A stretch of 64,000 nt of DNA, taken from Stenotrophomonas maltophilia. Its GTDB lineage: Bacteria; Pseudomonadota; Gammaproteobacteria; Xanthomonadales; Xanthomonadaceae. The position numbers were made by a program, and so were the translations under genes. Shown piece by piece: positions 17,042 to 25,671 of this stretch (position 1 is its first letter; every line of letters starts with the position of its first letter). The stretch lies in NCBI RefSeq assembly GCF_003205835.1, contig NZ_CP029773.1, positions 4,761,001-4,825,000 of the forward strand, given 5' to 3'. The notes beneath the pieces were generated by a model. The model did not search any database, had not been told where the DNA came from, and saw nothing but the letters and a program-made list of their open reading frames with translations.

Positions 17042-18820
17042 TCAGGCCTTCTTGCGTTCGGCGATGTAGGCCTGGATCTGCTGTTCCAGCACCGGCAGCG
17101 GCACCGAGCCCTGCTTGAGCAGGGTGTCGTGGAAGCCCTTGATGTCGAACTTGTCGCCCAGCTCCTTCTCGGCCTGCGCGCGCAGGCGCACGATGGCGAT
17201 TTCGCCCAGCTTGTAGCTCAGCGCCTGGCCCGGCCAGGAAATGTAGCGGTCCACTTCGGTGGTCACTTCATGCTCGCTCAGCGCGGTGTGGTCACGCAGG
17301 TAGGCCAGCGCCTGCTCGCGGCTCCAGCCCTTGCTGTGCACGCCGGTATCGATCACCAGGCGTGCAGCGCGCCACATTTCGTAGGTCAGGCGGCCGAAAT
17401 CCTCGTACGGGGTTTCGTAGATGCCCATCTCCACGCCCAGCTTCTCGCAGTACAGCGCCCAGCCTTCGCCGTAGGCGGAGATGTAGGCGTTGCGGCGGAA
17501 CTCGGGCAGGTTCTTCTGCTCGGCGGCAATGGCACCCTGCAGCGCGTGGCCCGGATCGGATTCATGCAGGGTCAGCGCCGGCAGGTTGTACAGCGGGCGC
17601 GACGGCAGGTTGTAGGTGTTGAGCCAGTAGGTGCCCATGCCACCACGGCCGGCGGTCCAGAACGGCGCGATGTCCGGCGGCACCGGCACAATGGTGAAGC
17701 GCGCGCGCGGCAGCGTCATGTACTTGCCGAGCTGGCCATCGGCCCGCTTGGAGATCCACGCGGCACGCGACAGCAGTTCCTCCGGCGTCTTGGCATAGAA
17801 CTGCGGATCGGTGCGCAGGAAGGTCAGGAACTCGGCGAAGCTGCCCTTGAACTTCACCTGCTTGATGATGTCGTTCATTTCCTTCTGGATACGCGCGACT
17901 TCACCCAGGCCGATGCGGTGGATCTCGTCCGGCGACAGGTCCAGCGTGGTGTATTCGTGGATCTGCTGCTTGTAGTACGCCTTGCCGCCCGGCATCGCTT
18001 CGGCGGCCAGGGTGGTGCGCGCCTGCGGCACGTACTCGCTGACGAAGAAGGTGCGCAGCTGCTGGAACGCAGGCACTACCTTGCCACTGATTGCTTCGCG
18101 CGCCTGCGCCTGCAGCCTGGCCTGCTCGGCGGCCGGGATGCTGTTGGGCAGCTTCTTGAACGGTGCGTACAGCGGCGACTCGGTGGGATCCATCAGCTCG
18201 GCGACGGTGGCGATGGACACCTCGCGGCCATCGAGCACGGCACGCGGCACGCTGAAGCCACGCTTCAGGCCGGCGCGCATGTTCTCGGTCTGCTGACCGA
18301 AGTAGCGCGGCACATCGTTCAGGCGAGCGATGTAGTTCTGGTAGTCCTGCGCGGTCTTCATCTCGCGCCGAGCCATGAAGGACAGGTTGGACCAGAACGA
18401 GGAGTCGGCGTTGAACGGCATCTCGTAGCCACGCAGGCGCACGTCTTCGGCCAGGTTGAACACCTGGTCGCGGTAGATCGCGTAGTTGACCTGGTTGTCG
18501 GGCGAGAGCGTCTTCGGGTCGATCTTCTTCAGTGCAGCCAGGGTCTCGTCCCACACCTTCAGGCGCGCCTGCTGCGCGGCCGGGCCGACGTCGGGCATGC
18601 GGGTGGCGTTGGCTGGCGCGTCCTCGTCCTCGCTGGCCTCGCCGCCGCCCTCCTGGCGCCACTTCCATTCCTTCTCGTACACCGCACGGAAGGCGGCGTC
18701 GGCAGGCGATTCGGTGGCCACGCTGGCCGGTGCGGCGGTGGCGGGCGGCGCGGCCAGGGCCACGGCGGGGGCGGACAGGGCGATCAGCAGGGCAACGGCA
18801 AGACGGGTTTTCACGAGCAC
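17042..18820 (-). CDS. DUF885 family putative exported zinc metallopeptidase
   Basis: The 592-residue product has an N-terminal signal peptide (KTRLAVALLIALSAPAVALA) and a DUF885 domain over most of its length. The HESDPGHALQ segment near residue 420 contains the HExxPGH pattern expected to bind zinc in this family, with a downstream Glu in the LYCEKLGVEMG region as a possible third ligand. Such proteins are exported or periplasmic and are thought to be peptidases, but substrates are unknown. The start is uncertain: no ATG suits the signal peptide, and two GTG codons (18820 and 18814) are preceded by GGGAAC. I used 18820. The gene stands alone, convergent with czcA. Confidence 0.85.
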   Translation of the reverse strand: MLVKTRLAVALLIALSAPAVALAAPPATAAPASVATESPADAAFRAVYEKEWKWRQEGGGEASEDEDAPANATRMPDVGPAAQQARLKVWDETLAALKKIDPKTLSPDNQVNYAIYRDQVFNLAEDVRLRGYEMPFNADSSFWSNLSFMARREMKTAQDYQNYIARLNDVPRYFGQQTENMRAGLKRGFSVPRAVLDGREVSIATVAELMDPTESPLYAPFKKLPNSIPAAEQARLQAQAREAISGKVVPAFQQLRTFFVSEYVPQARTTLAAEAMPGGKAYYKQQIHEYTTLDLSPDEIHRIGLGEVARIQKEMNDIIKQVKFKGSFAEFLTFLRTDPQFYAKTPEELLSRAAWISKRADGQLGKYMTLPRARFTIVPVPPDIAPFWTAGRGGMGTYWLNTYNLPSRPLYNLPALTLHESDPGHALQGAIAAEQKNLPEFRRNAYISAYGEGWALYCEKLGVEMGIYETPYEDFGRLTYEMWRAARLVIDTGVHSKGWSREQALAYLRDHTALSEHEVTTEVDRYISWPGQALSYKLGEIAIVRLRAQAEKELGDKFDIKGFHDTLLKQGSVPLPVLEQQIQAYIAERKKA

Positions 18821-18951
18821 AGGTTCCCGGGAAGGCAGACCCCGATCATGGCACCGCCCACGGCCCATGGCATGGGACGAAGGTCCTGCCTGCAACGCAG
18901 GCAGGACCGGGAACCGGCCGCAGGCCGGGGCCCCAGCGCCGAAGGCGCGTG

Positions 18952-19026
18952 GTAGAGCCGACTGTCAGTCGGCTGCTCTTCCGCCAGATGTAGCAAACCC
19001 CGCGCTTCGCGCGAAAGTCGACTCTA
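18952..19026. repeat. Degenerate SMAG inverted pair
   Basis: It is headed by GTAGAGCCGACTGTCAGTCGGCT on the left and closed by AGTCGACTCTAC on the right, with an internal GCGCTTCGCGCG hairpin. The two ends carry the GTAG/CTAC termini typical of SMAG. Confidence 0.7.
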
Positions 19027-19106
19027 CCCACAGCAGGCAGGACCCGGCACGGCCGCCGGACATGCAACAGAGCCACGCCATGCGTGGATGCGCCGGCGAT
19101 CCGGAC

Positions 19107-19145
19107 GGGGTCAGAGCCCTTTCCTGCGGAAAGGGATCCGACCCC
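19107..19145 (-). repeat. Dispersed 40-bp palindrome, copy 3
   Basis: Arms GGGGTCAGAGCCC and GGGATCCGACCCC, in the same orientation as copy 2. It ends 7 bp before the stop codon of the LAB_N gene on the minus strand, so it can form a 3'-end hairpin for that transcript. Confidence 0.85.
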
Positions 19146-19151
19146 GCAGCC

Positions 19152-19502
19152 TCAGTGGCTGGCCTTGTCCCGCTTCCAGCCCCGGTGCTTGATGTCCAGC
19201 TGCAGGCTGTACAGCGCGGTGAACGCCGGGAACAGGTTCTGCAGCACGCCCACCGAGTCCTGCTTGGCCGAGAACAGGAAGTAGCTCAGCGTCATCAGGC
19301 TGCCGACCACGCTCATGTACCAGAACAGGCGCGGGATCACCGGCTTGCCGGCGCGCTTGGAGGCGATGAACTGGACCAGCCAGCGGCCACCAAACATCAG
19401 CGCGCCGGTATAGCCGATCAGCTTCCAGCCGGTCACATGCAGGCCGGTCCAGTACAGCCAGGTCAGCGGCTGGTCGAGCCAGTGCAGCTCCAGGCCCATC
19501 AC
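19152..19502 (-). CDS. Lipid A biosynthesis N-terminal domain (LAB_N) membrane protein
   Basis: A 116-residue integral membrane protein with about three hydrophobic segments. The central GYTGALMFGGRWLVQFIASKR is characteristic of the LAB_N domain, first noted at the N-terminus of some lipid-A-disaccharide synthases and common as a stand-alone protein next to DPM1-like glycosyltransferases. Its exact role is unproven; a part in moving or modifying lipid-linked sugars is the usual guess. It overlaps the upstream glycosyltransferase gene by 4 bp, so the two are translationally coupled and probably work together. Confidence 0.87.
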   Translation of the reverse strand: MMGLELHWLDQPLTWLYWTGLHVTGWKLIGYTGALMFGGRWLVQFIASKRAGKPVIPRLFWYMSVVGSLMTLSYFLFSAKQDSVGVLQNLFPAFTALYSLQLDIKHRGWKRDKASH

Positions 19503-20221
19503 CGCTCTTCCACCGCGGTGCGCTTGCTGCGGGTGATCAGCCAGGCCACGCCGCGCAGGTCACGGATACCGACCAGCGCGCGGCCGAGGTTGTTGTACTT
19601 GGAGACGCCGGCGGTCCGGTGGCGGTGGTTGACCGGCACGCTGGTGGTCTTCCAGCCGGCACGCTGCATCAGCGCCGGCAGGTAGCGATGCATGTGGTCG
19701 AAGTACGGCAGGTCGAGGAATGCACTGCGCTCGAACAGCTTGATGCCGCAGCCGGTGTCGGGCGTATCGTCGCGCAGCATGCGTGCACGGATGGCGTTGG
19801 CCCAGCGGCTGGCCCAGCGCTTGCTGCCGCTGTCCTGGCGGTTGACGCGCCAACCGGCGAACAGCTTCACCTGTGCTTCGGCGGCATCGCGCGCAACCAG
19901 CAGCTTGGGAATATCCGCCGGATCGTTCTGGCCATCGCCATCCAGGGTGGCGATCCACGGTGCACGCGCGTGCTTGACCCCGGTGCGCACCGCCGTGCTC
20001 TGCCCGCTCTGGTTCACGTGGTGCAAGACCCGCAGTTCCGGCGTGGTCGCCTTCAGGCCCTGCAGCACCGCCAGGGTGTCATCGCGCGAGTGATCATCGA
20101 TGTAGACGATCTCGAACGGCAGCCGGCCGCGCAGCGCAGCGGTGATTTCGGCGACCAGCGGGGCGACATTGTCGCGCTCGTTGAACACGGGGACGACAAC
20201 GGAAAGCTCGGGTTGGCTCAT
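19499..20221 (-). CDS. Family 2 glycosyltransferase, DPM1/ArnC-like
   Basis: The 240-residue product starts with a GT-A fold nucleotide-sugar binding segment, VVVPVFNERDNVAPLV (residues 8-23), followed by IDDHSRDDT and the metal-binding TLDGDGQNDPAD at 92-103. Proteins of this type move a sugar from a nucleotide donor to a polyprenyl phosphate. It lacks the C-terminal membrane helices of ArnC, and the adjacent LAB_N protein may provide the membrane partner. The start was moved from 20257 to ATG 20221, where the conserved strand begins. It lies downstream of an epimerase gene with about 90 bp between them, all on the minus strand. Confidence 0.9.
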   Translation of the reverse strand: MSQPELSVVVPVFNERDNVAPLVAEITAALRGRLPFEIVYIDDHSRDDTLAVLQGLKATTPELRVLHHVNQSGQSTAVRTGVKHARAPWIATLDGDGQNDPADIPKLLVARDAAEAQVKLFAGWRVNRQDSGSKRWASRWANAIRARMLRDDTPDTGCGIKLFERSAFLDLPYFDHMHRYLPALMQRAGWKTTSVPVNHRHRTAGVSKYNNLGRALVGIRDLRGVAWLITRSKRTAVEER

Positions 20222-20310
20222 AAGGCACTCGGCCAAGGGGGGACAAAGACCGCGCATTCTCCGAAACCGAGGTTATCCGAAGATGAACCCGGCCGCGTGA
20301 GGATTGCGGC

Positions 20311-21276
20311 TCAGGCGCGGTCGCCAAAATACTCGCGGCACCACTGCACGACAGGCGGCAGCCCTTCTTCGATCGGGGTCACCGCGTCGAAGCCGAAGGC
20401 GTCGTGCGCGCGCCGGGTATCGGCCATCGTGCGCACCATGTCGCCGGGCTGCATGGGCTTGTAGACCTTCTGCGCGGGGCGGCCGGCGGCCTGCTCGATC
20501 ACGCTGATGAAGCGCTCCAGCTCGACCGGCGTATGGTTGCCGAGGTTGAACACCCGGTGCGGCACCGGACCGTCGGCCGGATGCGCGAGGGCGCCGAGGA
20601 TACCCGACACGATGTCGGAAACATGTGTGAAGTCGCGTTGCATGCGGCCTTCGTTGAACACATCGATCGGCCGCCCGGCCAGCACCGCACGCGAGAACAG
20701 CAGCGGTGCCATGTCCGGCCGGCCCCACGGGCCATACACGGTGAAGAAACGCAGGCCGGTGGCGTGCAGGCCATACAGCTGCGCGTAGGTGTAGGCCATC
20801 AGCTCGTTGGCGGCCTTGGTCGCCGCGTACAGCGAGCGCGGCTGGTCCACGCGCTGGTCCTCGGAGAACGGCGGCGTGGCCGAATCACCGTAGACCGAGC
20901 TGCTGGAGGCATACACCAGGTGCTGCACGCCACGATGGCGGCACAGCTCGAGCATGTTGACGAAGCCGACCAGGTTGCTGTCGACGTAGGCGTGCGGGTT
21001 TTCCAGCGAATAGCGCACGCCGGCCTGCGCGGCCAGGTGGATCACCGCGATCGGCTTCACTTCGTCGAACAGCGCGGCCAGGCCCTCGCGGTCGGTCAGG
21101 TCCAGGGTGCGCAGGTCCAGCGCCGGGCACAGCGCGGCCACGCGGTCGCGCTTGATCTGCGGGTCGTAGTAGTCGTTGAAGTTGTCCAGGCCAACCACCG
21201 GCTGGCCCGCCTCCAGCAGCGCGCGGGCGGTGTAGGCACCGATGAAGCCGGCAGCGCCGGTAAGCAGGATGGTCAT
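20311..21276 (-). CDS. NAD-dependent sugar-nucleotide epimerase/dehydratase (UDP-glucuronate 4-epimerase-like)
   Basis: The 321-residue product is an extended short-chain dehydrogenase. GAAGFIG at residues 7-13 binds NAD, SSSSVYG is at 124-130, and the catalytic pair is Y150-K154 in YAATK. The DNFNDYYDPQIKRDR segment and LRFFTVYGPWGRPDMA match UDP-glucuronate 4-epimerases, which make UDP-galacturonate for cell-surface polysaccharide or lipid A/core decoration. The substrate is inferred only. With the glycosyltransferase and LAB_N protein it forms a likely surface-glycan or lipid-modification group. Confidence 0.9.
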   Translation of the reverse strand: MTILLTGAAGFIGAYTARALLEAGQPVVGLDNFNDYYDPQIKRDRVAALCPALDLRTLDLTDREGLAALFDEVKPIAVIHLAAQAGVRYSLENPHAYVDSNLVGFVNMLELCRHRGVQHLVYASSSSVYGDSATPPFSEDQRVDQPRSLYAATKAANELMAYTYAQLYGLHATGLRFFTVYGPWGRPDMAPLLFSRAVLAGRPIDVFNEGRMQRDFTHVSDIVSGILGALAHPADGPVPHRVFNLGNHTPVELERFISVIEQAAGRPAQKVYKPMQPGDMVRTMADTRRAHDAFGFDAVTPIEEGLPPVVQWCREYFGDRA

Positions 21277-21327
21277 TGCAGTTGCCTGGAAATCAATGAG
21301 TACAGGTGCAGAGGATACGCTGCGGGC

Positions 21328-22059
21328 TCAGAACAGCCCGAAACGCTTCCTGGCCACGTTGGTGCGGCCGGGTTCGATCACGTCCTGGATGTTCTTCGCA
21401 TCGAAGCGATCGAGCAGCGCCTCGGCGCCCTTTTTCAGCTTCAGGTCCATCTCCTCCGGGTACAGCGGCATCAGGGTCATGAAGGCGATGGTCCTGCCAT
21501 CTTCCAGCACCAGCTCGGCGAATTCTTCCGGGGTGGTTACCGGCGGCAGCACGATGGCGCCGTCGAAGCCCACGCCGGGTGCATAGGGCTCGCTGGGATG
21601 GCCGTTGGGAATGGTGTGGCCGAAGCCCAGCCAGGTGTCGTACTCGTGCGGCAGCCGCGCCATGCCCTTCAGCAGGCGCACCGGCCAGTAGTTGCGCTCG
21701 TCCTCGAAGGCGTCCTGCGAGATCGGCCAGTCGGCCGGCAGGGTCACCATCAGTTCCATGTAGTGCGGCACGTCCGCATCCACCTCGGCGGGCACGGTCA
21801 TCGGCAGATCGCTCATGCCGGAGGTCACCAGCCGCAGATACGGGAACTGGTCGGTGGCCGGCACCACGTGCACGTCGATGTGCACCAGGTCGGAGATGAT
21901 CTCGTGGAAGACACCGGACACCGGGCCCAGATGGCGCTCGATGTGCGCGCCGATCGCCTCGATGTGTTCTTCGCCCTGCGCCGGCGTGAAGTCCTTCTGG
22001 CGGCTGTGCACCAGGATCGGGCTGCCGCCAGGGCTGACGTCGTCGAATGCGTTGCTCAT
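21328..22059 (-). CDS. Suppressor of fused (SUFU) domain protein
   Basis: The 243-residue product (start ATG 22059, MSNAFDDVSPGG) carries the SUFU-like domain that many bacteria encode. Visible family segments are HIDVHVVPATDQFPYLRLVTSGMSDLPM and the later LPHEYDTWLGFGHTIPNGHP. There is no signal peptide or membrane helix, so it should be cytosolic. In bacteria the domain often occurs in toxin-immunity settings, but no toxin gene is next to it here and its function remains unknown. It lies alone between the epimerase gene and parB on the same strand. Confidence 0.87.
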   Translation of the reverse strand: MSNAFDDVSPGGSPILVHSRQKDFTPAQGEEHIEAIGAHIERHLGPVSGVFHEIISDLVHIDVHVVPATDQFPYLRLVTSGMSDLPMTVPAEVDADVPHYMELMVTLPADWPISQDAFEDERNYWPVRLLKGMARLPHEYDTWLGFGHTIPNGHPSEPYAPGVGFDGAIVLPPVTTPEEFAELVLEDGRTIAFMTLMPLYPEEMDLKLKKGAEALLDRFDAKNIQDVIEPGRTNVARKRFGLF

Positions 22060-22185
22060 GTCCTGCTCCCTGGATGAGGCCACGGGCCGGAAGGCAGTAC
22101 ATCCCACGGCGCGCGCGGCGGTACGTTCCCTGTCATTCGCGGGACACGGCAGGAACGGGCCGCGCCCCCTGTCACCGCGCCGGGC

Positions 22186-23109
22186 TCAGCCCTGGCGCGT
22201 GCGCAGCTTTTCCAGCACGCCGTCCAGAGTGTCAAGGTCGGTGTAGTGGATGATCAGCTTGCCCTTTCCGCCGCGACCATGGTTGATCGCCACCTTGGCC
22301 CCCAGGGCTTCGGACAGCTCGGTTTCCAGCGAGGCGATGTCGGCCTGCTGCACCTTCGGCGTGGCCACCGGGCGGTTGCTCGGCACCTTGCCGGCAGCGA
22401 AAGCCTGCGCACGGCGCTCGACCTCGCGCACCGACCAGCCTTCATCGGCCGCTTCCTGCGCCAGCTTGCCGGCCAGCTCGGGGGCCAGGGTCAGCAGCGC
22501 GCGGGCGTGGCCCATTTCCAGGCGGCGGGTTTCCAGCAGTAGGCGGATCGCCACCGGCAGCTCCAGCAGGCGCAGCAGGTTGGACACCGCCGCGCGCGAG
22601 CGGCCGACGGCCTCGGCGGCCTCGGCATGGGTCAGGGTGAACTCGCTGATCAGGCGCTGCAGCGCCTCGGCTTCTTCCAGCGGGTTGAGGTCTTCGCGCT
22701 GGATGTTCTCGATCAGCGCCATCGCGATGACGGTGCGGTCTTCCAGCTCGCGCACCACCACCGGCACTTCATCCAGGCCAGCCAGCTGCGATGCGCGCCA
22801 GCGGCGTTCGCCGGCGACGATTTCGTAGTTGCCCGCGGGCAGCTGGCGCACCAGGATCGGCTGGATCACGCCCTGCGACTTGATCGAGTCGGCCAGCTCG
22901 GAGAGCTTGCCCTCGTCCATCTCGCGACGCGGCTGGTACTTGCCCGGCTGCAGCTGGCCCACGGCCAGCTTGCGCAGCACTTCACCCGGCAGCGGCTCGA
23001 TCACCGCGGTGGTGGCCTGCACCTGGCTGACCGCACCCTTGGGACCCAGCAGGGCATCCAGGCCACGGCCGAGGCCTCGCTTCTTGGCTGCCGGCTTGCT
23101 GCTGGTCAT
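22186..23109 (-). CDS. parB: Chromosome-partitioning protein ParB
   Basis: The 307-residue product begins KKRGLGRGLDALLG, the N-terminal ParA-interaction motif, followed by QPGKYQPRREMDEGKLSELADSI, the GERRWRAS CTP-binding/spreading motif, an IALIENIQREDLNPLEEA segment, a helix-turn-helix (LTHAEAAEAVGRSRAAVSNLLRLLEL) and a C-terminal dimerisation domain. It binds parS sites and forms CTP-dependent clamps that ParA moves apart. It overlaps the parA stop by one base (TGATG). No parS sequence (TGTTTCACGTGAAACA-like) was noticed in the window. Confidence 0.97.
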   Translation of the reverse strand: MTSSKPAAKKRGLGRGLDALLGPKGAVSQVQATTAVIEPLPGEVLRKLAVGQLQPGKYQPRREMDEGKLSELADSIKSQGVIQPILVRQLPAGNYEIVAGERRWRASQLAGLDEVPVVVRELEDRTVIAMALIENIQREDLNPLEEAEALQRLISEFTLTHAEAAEAVGRSRAAVSNLLRLLELPVAIRLLLETRRLEMGHARALLTLAPELAGKLAQEAADEGWSVREVERRAQAFAAGKVPSNRPVATPKVQQADIASLETELSEALGAKVAINHGRGGKGKLIIHYTDLDTLDGVLEKLRTRQG

Positions 23110-23906
23110 CAGACGGTCTCCACGGCCTTGGCGGCCTTGTTGCGTTCGTTGTTGCGGCGGATGATCTCGCCGGCCAGGCCCAGGTAGGCCACGCCACCGC
23201 GCGAGGCGCGGTCGTAGCCGACGATGCTCTGGCCATGGCTGGGCGCCTCGGCCAGGCGCACGTTGCGCGGCACGATGGTGCGGAACACGCGGTCGCCGAA
23301 GTGCTCGGTGAGCTCGGCCGAGACCGCGTTGGCCAGGTTGTTGCGCACATCGAACATGGTGCGCAGCACGCCTTCGATCTCCAGCGCCGGGTTCAGGCTG
23401 GTGCGCAGCGCCTCGATGGTCTCCACCAGCGCGCTCAGGCCTTCCAGCGCGTAGTACTCGCACTGCATCGGCACGATCACCGAGTCGGCGGCGGCCAGCG
23501 CGTTGAGCGTCAGCAGCGACAGCGCCGGCGGGCAGTCGATCAGGATGTAGTCGTACTCGTCGCGGATCGGCGCCAGCGCGCGCTTGAGGCGCTGCTCGCG
23601 CTCGCTCTGGCCCATCAGCTGGATCTCGGCGGCGGTCAGGTCGATGTTGCCGGGCAGCAGGTCATAGCCTTCGGCGGTCTGCACGCGTACATCGACGGCG
23701 CTGGACTCGCCCAGCAGCAGATCGTAGGTGGAGGAGACCAGCTCACGCTTGTCCACGCCACTGCCCATGGTCGCGTTGCCCTGCGAATCCAGGTCGACCA
23801 ACAGCACGCGCTTGGGTGCGTTGGCCAGGGAAGCGGCCAGGTTGACGGCGGTCGTGGTCTTGCCGACGCCACCCTTCTGGTTGGCGATGGCGATGATGCG
23901 GGCCAT
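23109..23906 (-). CDS. parA: Chromosome-partitioning ATPase ParA/Soj
   Basis: The 265-residue product starts MARIIAIANQKGGVGKTTTA with the deviant Walker A motif KGGVGKTT (11-18), followed by VDLDSQGNATMG (Walker A') and LIDCPPALSLLTLNAL (Walker B). This is the chromosomal ParA/Soj form without an N-terminal DNA-binding domain. Homology starts at ATG 23906; the longer frame to 23999 is not needed. The order rsmG-parA-parB on one strand is the widely conserved arrangement, often found fairly near oriC. Confidence 0.97.
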   Translation of the reverse strand: MARIIAIANQKGGVGKTTTAVNLAASLANAPKRVLLVDLDSQGNATMGSGVDKRELVSSTYDLLLGESSAVDVRVQTAEGYDLLPGNIDLTAAEIQLMGQSEREQRLKRALAPIRDEYDYILIDCPPALSLLTLNALAAADSVIVPMQCEYYALEGLSALVETIEALRTSLNPALEIEGVLRTMFDVRNNLANAVSAELTEHFGDRVFRTIVPRNVRLAEAPSHGQSIVGYDRASRGGVAYLGLAGEIIRRNNERNKAAKAVETV

Positions 23907-24018
23907 GCGGGTGTGCCTCGTCGACGTGTGCTGGGACCGGTCATTATGCGTACAACCGGCCCCTTGCGGAAATCGTGAATCGCCAACCCGTTGTTCCACA
24001 AGGGGCTGGCGGCGGGAA

Positions 24019-24657
24019 TCAGGGACCTGTAACGGTAACCAGGTGGCGTTCGCCGGCCAGGCCAGGCACGCTCAGCGGGGTCACCTCACGCACCTGCCAG
24101 CCATCCGGCAGGTCCGCGATCTCTTCATGCGGGTAGACGCCCTTCATGGCCAGCAGTACGCCGCCGGGGCGCAGCAGGTGGCCACCGACGCGGACGATCC
24201 CCGCCAGGGTGTCCATCGCGCGCGCGGTCAGCTGGTCGTAGCGGCCGGCCTCGTCCAGCGCCTCGGCGCGCGATTCGGCCACGCGGGCGTTGTCCAGGCC
24301 GAGCTGGCGCACGGCCTCGCGCATGAAGCGCGCCTTCTTGCCGTTGCTTTCCACCAGGGTGACCTGCAGGCCCGGGCAGGCGATCGCCAGCGGGATGCCG
24401 GGCAACCCGGGACCGGTACCGAGATCGGCCAGGCTGCCATCAGCCACGAACGGCTGCATCGCCAGCGAGTCGAGCAGGTGGCGGGTGACCATCTCCTGCG
24501 GATCGCGGATGGCGGTGAGGTTGTAGGTGCCGTTCCAGCGGTGCAGCAGGGCCAGGTAGCGCAGCAGCGGCGGCGCCAGCGCGGCGTCCAGGCCCATGCT
24601 GGCCAGGCCCTGTTCCAGCGTGGCAGCCACGCTGGCGGGAAGTGGGTGTTCGCTCAT
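24019..24657 (-). CDS. rsmG: 16S rRNA (guanine-N7)-methyltransferase RsmG
   Basis: A 212-residue class I SAM-dependent methyltransferase that modifies G527 of 16S rRNA (E. coli numbering). Family signatures are RWNGTYNLTAIRDP near residues 40-53, the SAM-binding DLGTGPGLPGIPLA at 78-91, and VTLVESNGKKARFM. Loss-of-function in this gene gives low-level streptomycin resistance in many bacteria. The gene precedes parA by about 110 bp on the same strand. Confidence 0.96.
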   Translation of the reverse strand: MSEHPLPASVAATLEQGLASMGLDAALAPPLLRYLALLHRWNGTYNLTAIRDPQEMVTRHLLDSLAMQPFVADGSLADLGTGPGLPGIPLAIACPGLQVTLVESNGKKARFMREAVRQLGLDNARVAESRAEALDEAGRYDQLTARAMDTLAGIVRVGGHLLRPGGVLLAMKGVYPHEEIADLPDGWQVREVTPLSVPGLAGERHLVTVTGP

Positions 24658-24696
24658 GCCGACATTATCGCCGGTTTTGCGCGCTGATTCCCCGCT

Positions 24697-25323
24697 TCAG
24701 TGTGGATACCAGGCCAATGCCGCACGGAACTGGCCGGTGGCCTGCCATTCGTGCAGGTGCCAGCGCGCGGCTTCGCCCAGTTCCGGGTCGCACCAGCGCA
24801 GGTGCAGGGCGCCATCGGTCCCCGGCGCCAGCTGCAGGCGGTGCAGGCCGAACGAGATGCCCTGCCCGTGCGCCTTCAGCATCGCTTCCTTGGCACACCA
24901 CACGCGGAAGAACCAGTGCTCGCGCCCGGCCTCGTCCAGGCTTTCCAGCCAGGCCACTTCCTGGGGGTGGAAGAAACGCTGCACGATCTCCAGCAGGCGG
25001 GCCCGCGGCCGCAGCAGCTCCAGATCCACGCCCAGCCGCACGCCTTCGCCCAGCGCCACCAGCAGCACCTCGCCGCTGTGGCTCCAGCCGGTGCCGTAGT
25101 GGGCCAGCGCACCGCTCAGCTCCGGCCGGCCCTTGTCATCACGGACCAGTGGCAGCGTGTCCGGGTCGGCGCCCAGCGCCTGCGCCAGCACCTGCCGCGC
25201 CTGCGGTTCGCCGCGCTGGCCCGGCACATGTGGGCGCCGCCAGACCGTCACCGGGCCGAAGCGCCACGGGCCGTCGAGGGTGGCTGGCAGGCTCATCCGC
25301 ACACGCCCGTCACGCAATTCCAC
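24697..25323 (-). CDS. 4'-phosphopantetheinyl transferase superfamily protein
   Basis: The 208-residue product (199 if ATG 25296 is used) has the two Sfp-type metal and CoA-binding motifs: GVDLE at residues 98-102 and FRVWCAKEAMLKAHGQG around 139-155 (E146, K150). Sfp-type enzymes transfer 4'-phosphopantetheine from CoA to carrier proteins of fatty-acid, polyketide or non-ribosomal peptide synthesis. No synthetase genes are nearby, so its target is probably encoded elsewhere. Neighbouring genes are rsmG downstream on the same strand and a divergent small membrane protein. Confidence 0.88.
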   Translation of the reverse strand: MELRDGRVRMSLPATLDGPWRFGPVTVWRRPHVPGQRGEPQARQVLAQALGADPDTLPLVRDDKGRPELSGALAHYGTGWSHSGEVLLVALGEGVRLGVDLELLRPRARLLEIVQRFFHPQEVAWLESLDEAGREHWFFRVWCAKEAMLKAHGQGISFGLHRLQLAPGTDGALHLRWCDPELGEAARWHLHEWQATGQFRAALAWYPH

Positions 25324-25380
25324 GACGGGTTCACGGCCGTGCGCGTCAACTGGTCACAGTTCCCCACCGGAGGTTCGATC

Positions 25381-25632
25381 ATGGGCATCATCATCTGGCT
25401 GATCGTCGGCGGCATCGTAGGCTGGCTGGCCAGCATCATCATGAAGCGCGATGCCCAGCAGGGCATCATCCTCAACATCGTGGTCGGCATCGTCGGCGCG
25501 CTGATTTCCGGCTGGCTGTTCGGCGGCGGCATCAACGAAGCGATCACCATCCGCACCTTCCTGTTCTCGCTGATCGGTGCGGTGATCCTGCTGGCGATCG
25601 TCAACCTGTTCACCCGCAAGAGCATACGGTGA
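25381..25632 (+). CDS. GlsB/YeaQ/YmgE family small membrane protein
   Basis: An 83-residue very hydrophobic protein (starting MGIIIWLIVGGIVGWLASII) with three membrane helices and the glycine-rich pattern of the transglycosylase-associated/GlsB family, commonly linked to envelope or general stress. A Shine-Dalgarno-like GGAGG precedes ATG 25381. The frame continues far upstream without a stop (to about 24700), but only the last 83 codons match a real protein; the rest is antisense to the phosphopantetheinyl transferase gene. Confidence 0.88.
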   Translation: MGIIIWLIVGGIVGWLASIIMKRDAQQGIILNIVVGIVGALISGWLFGGGINEAITIRTFLFSLIGAVILLAIVNLFTRKSIR

Positions 25633-25639
25633 TCTGAGG

Positions 25640-25663
25640 GTAGTGCCGGCCGCCGGCCGGCAG
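25640..25663 (+). repeat. Single SMAG element
   Basis: GTAGTGCCGGCCGCCGGCCGGC begins 8 bp after the stop codon of the GlsB-like gene. Confidence 0.85.
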
Positions 25664-25671
25664 ATGTTTCA

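Larger units (their letters stand above)
18821..19151. other. Intergenic region of 331 bp made mostly of repeats
   Basis: No coding frame is credible here. The region holds a small CCTGCCTGC/GCAGGCAGG hairpin, a SMAG inverted pair (18952-19026) and copy 3 of the dispersed palindrome (19107-19145). The DUF885 promoter must lie near its left end, but no clear -35/-10 pair was seen. Confidence 0.7.

Noticed and set aside
22060..22185. Possible small gene or RNA between parB and the SUFU gene
   Set aside because: Only weak GC-rich hairpins are present; no start codon with ribosome-binding site and no conserved RNA motif.
22186..24018. parS or oriC next to parAB
   Set aside because: I saw no TGTTTCACGTGAAACA-like site or cluster of TTATCCACA boxes. 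CACGTG cores elsewhere in the window are inside coding sequence and lack the flanks.
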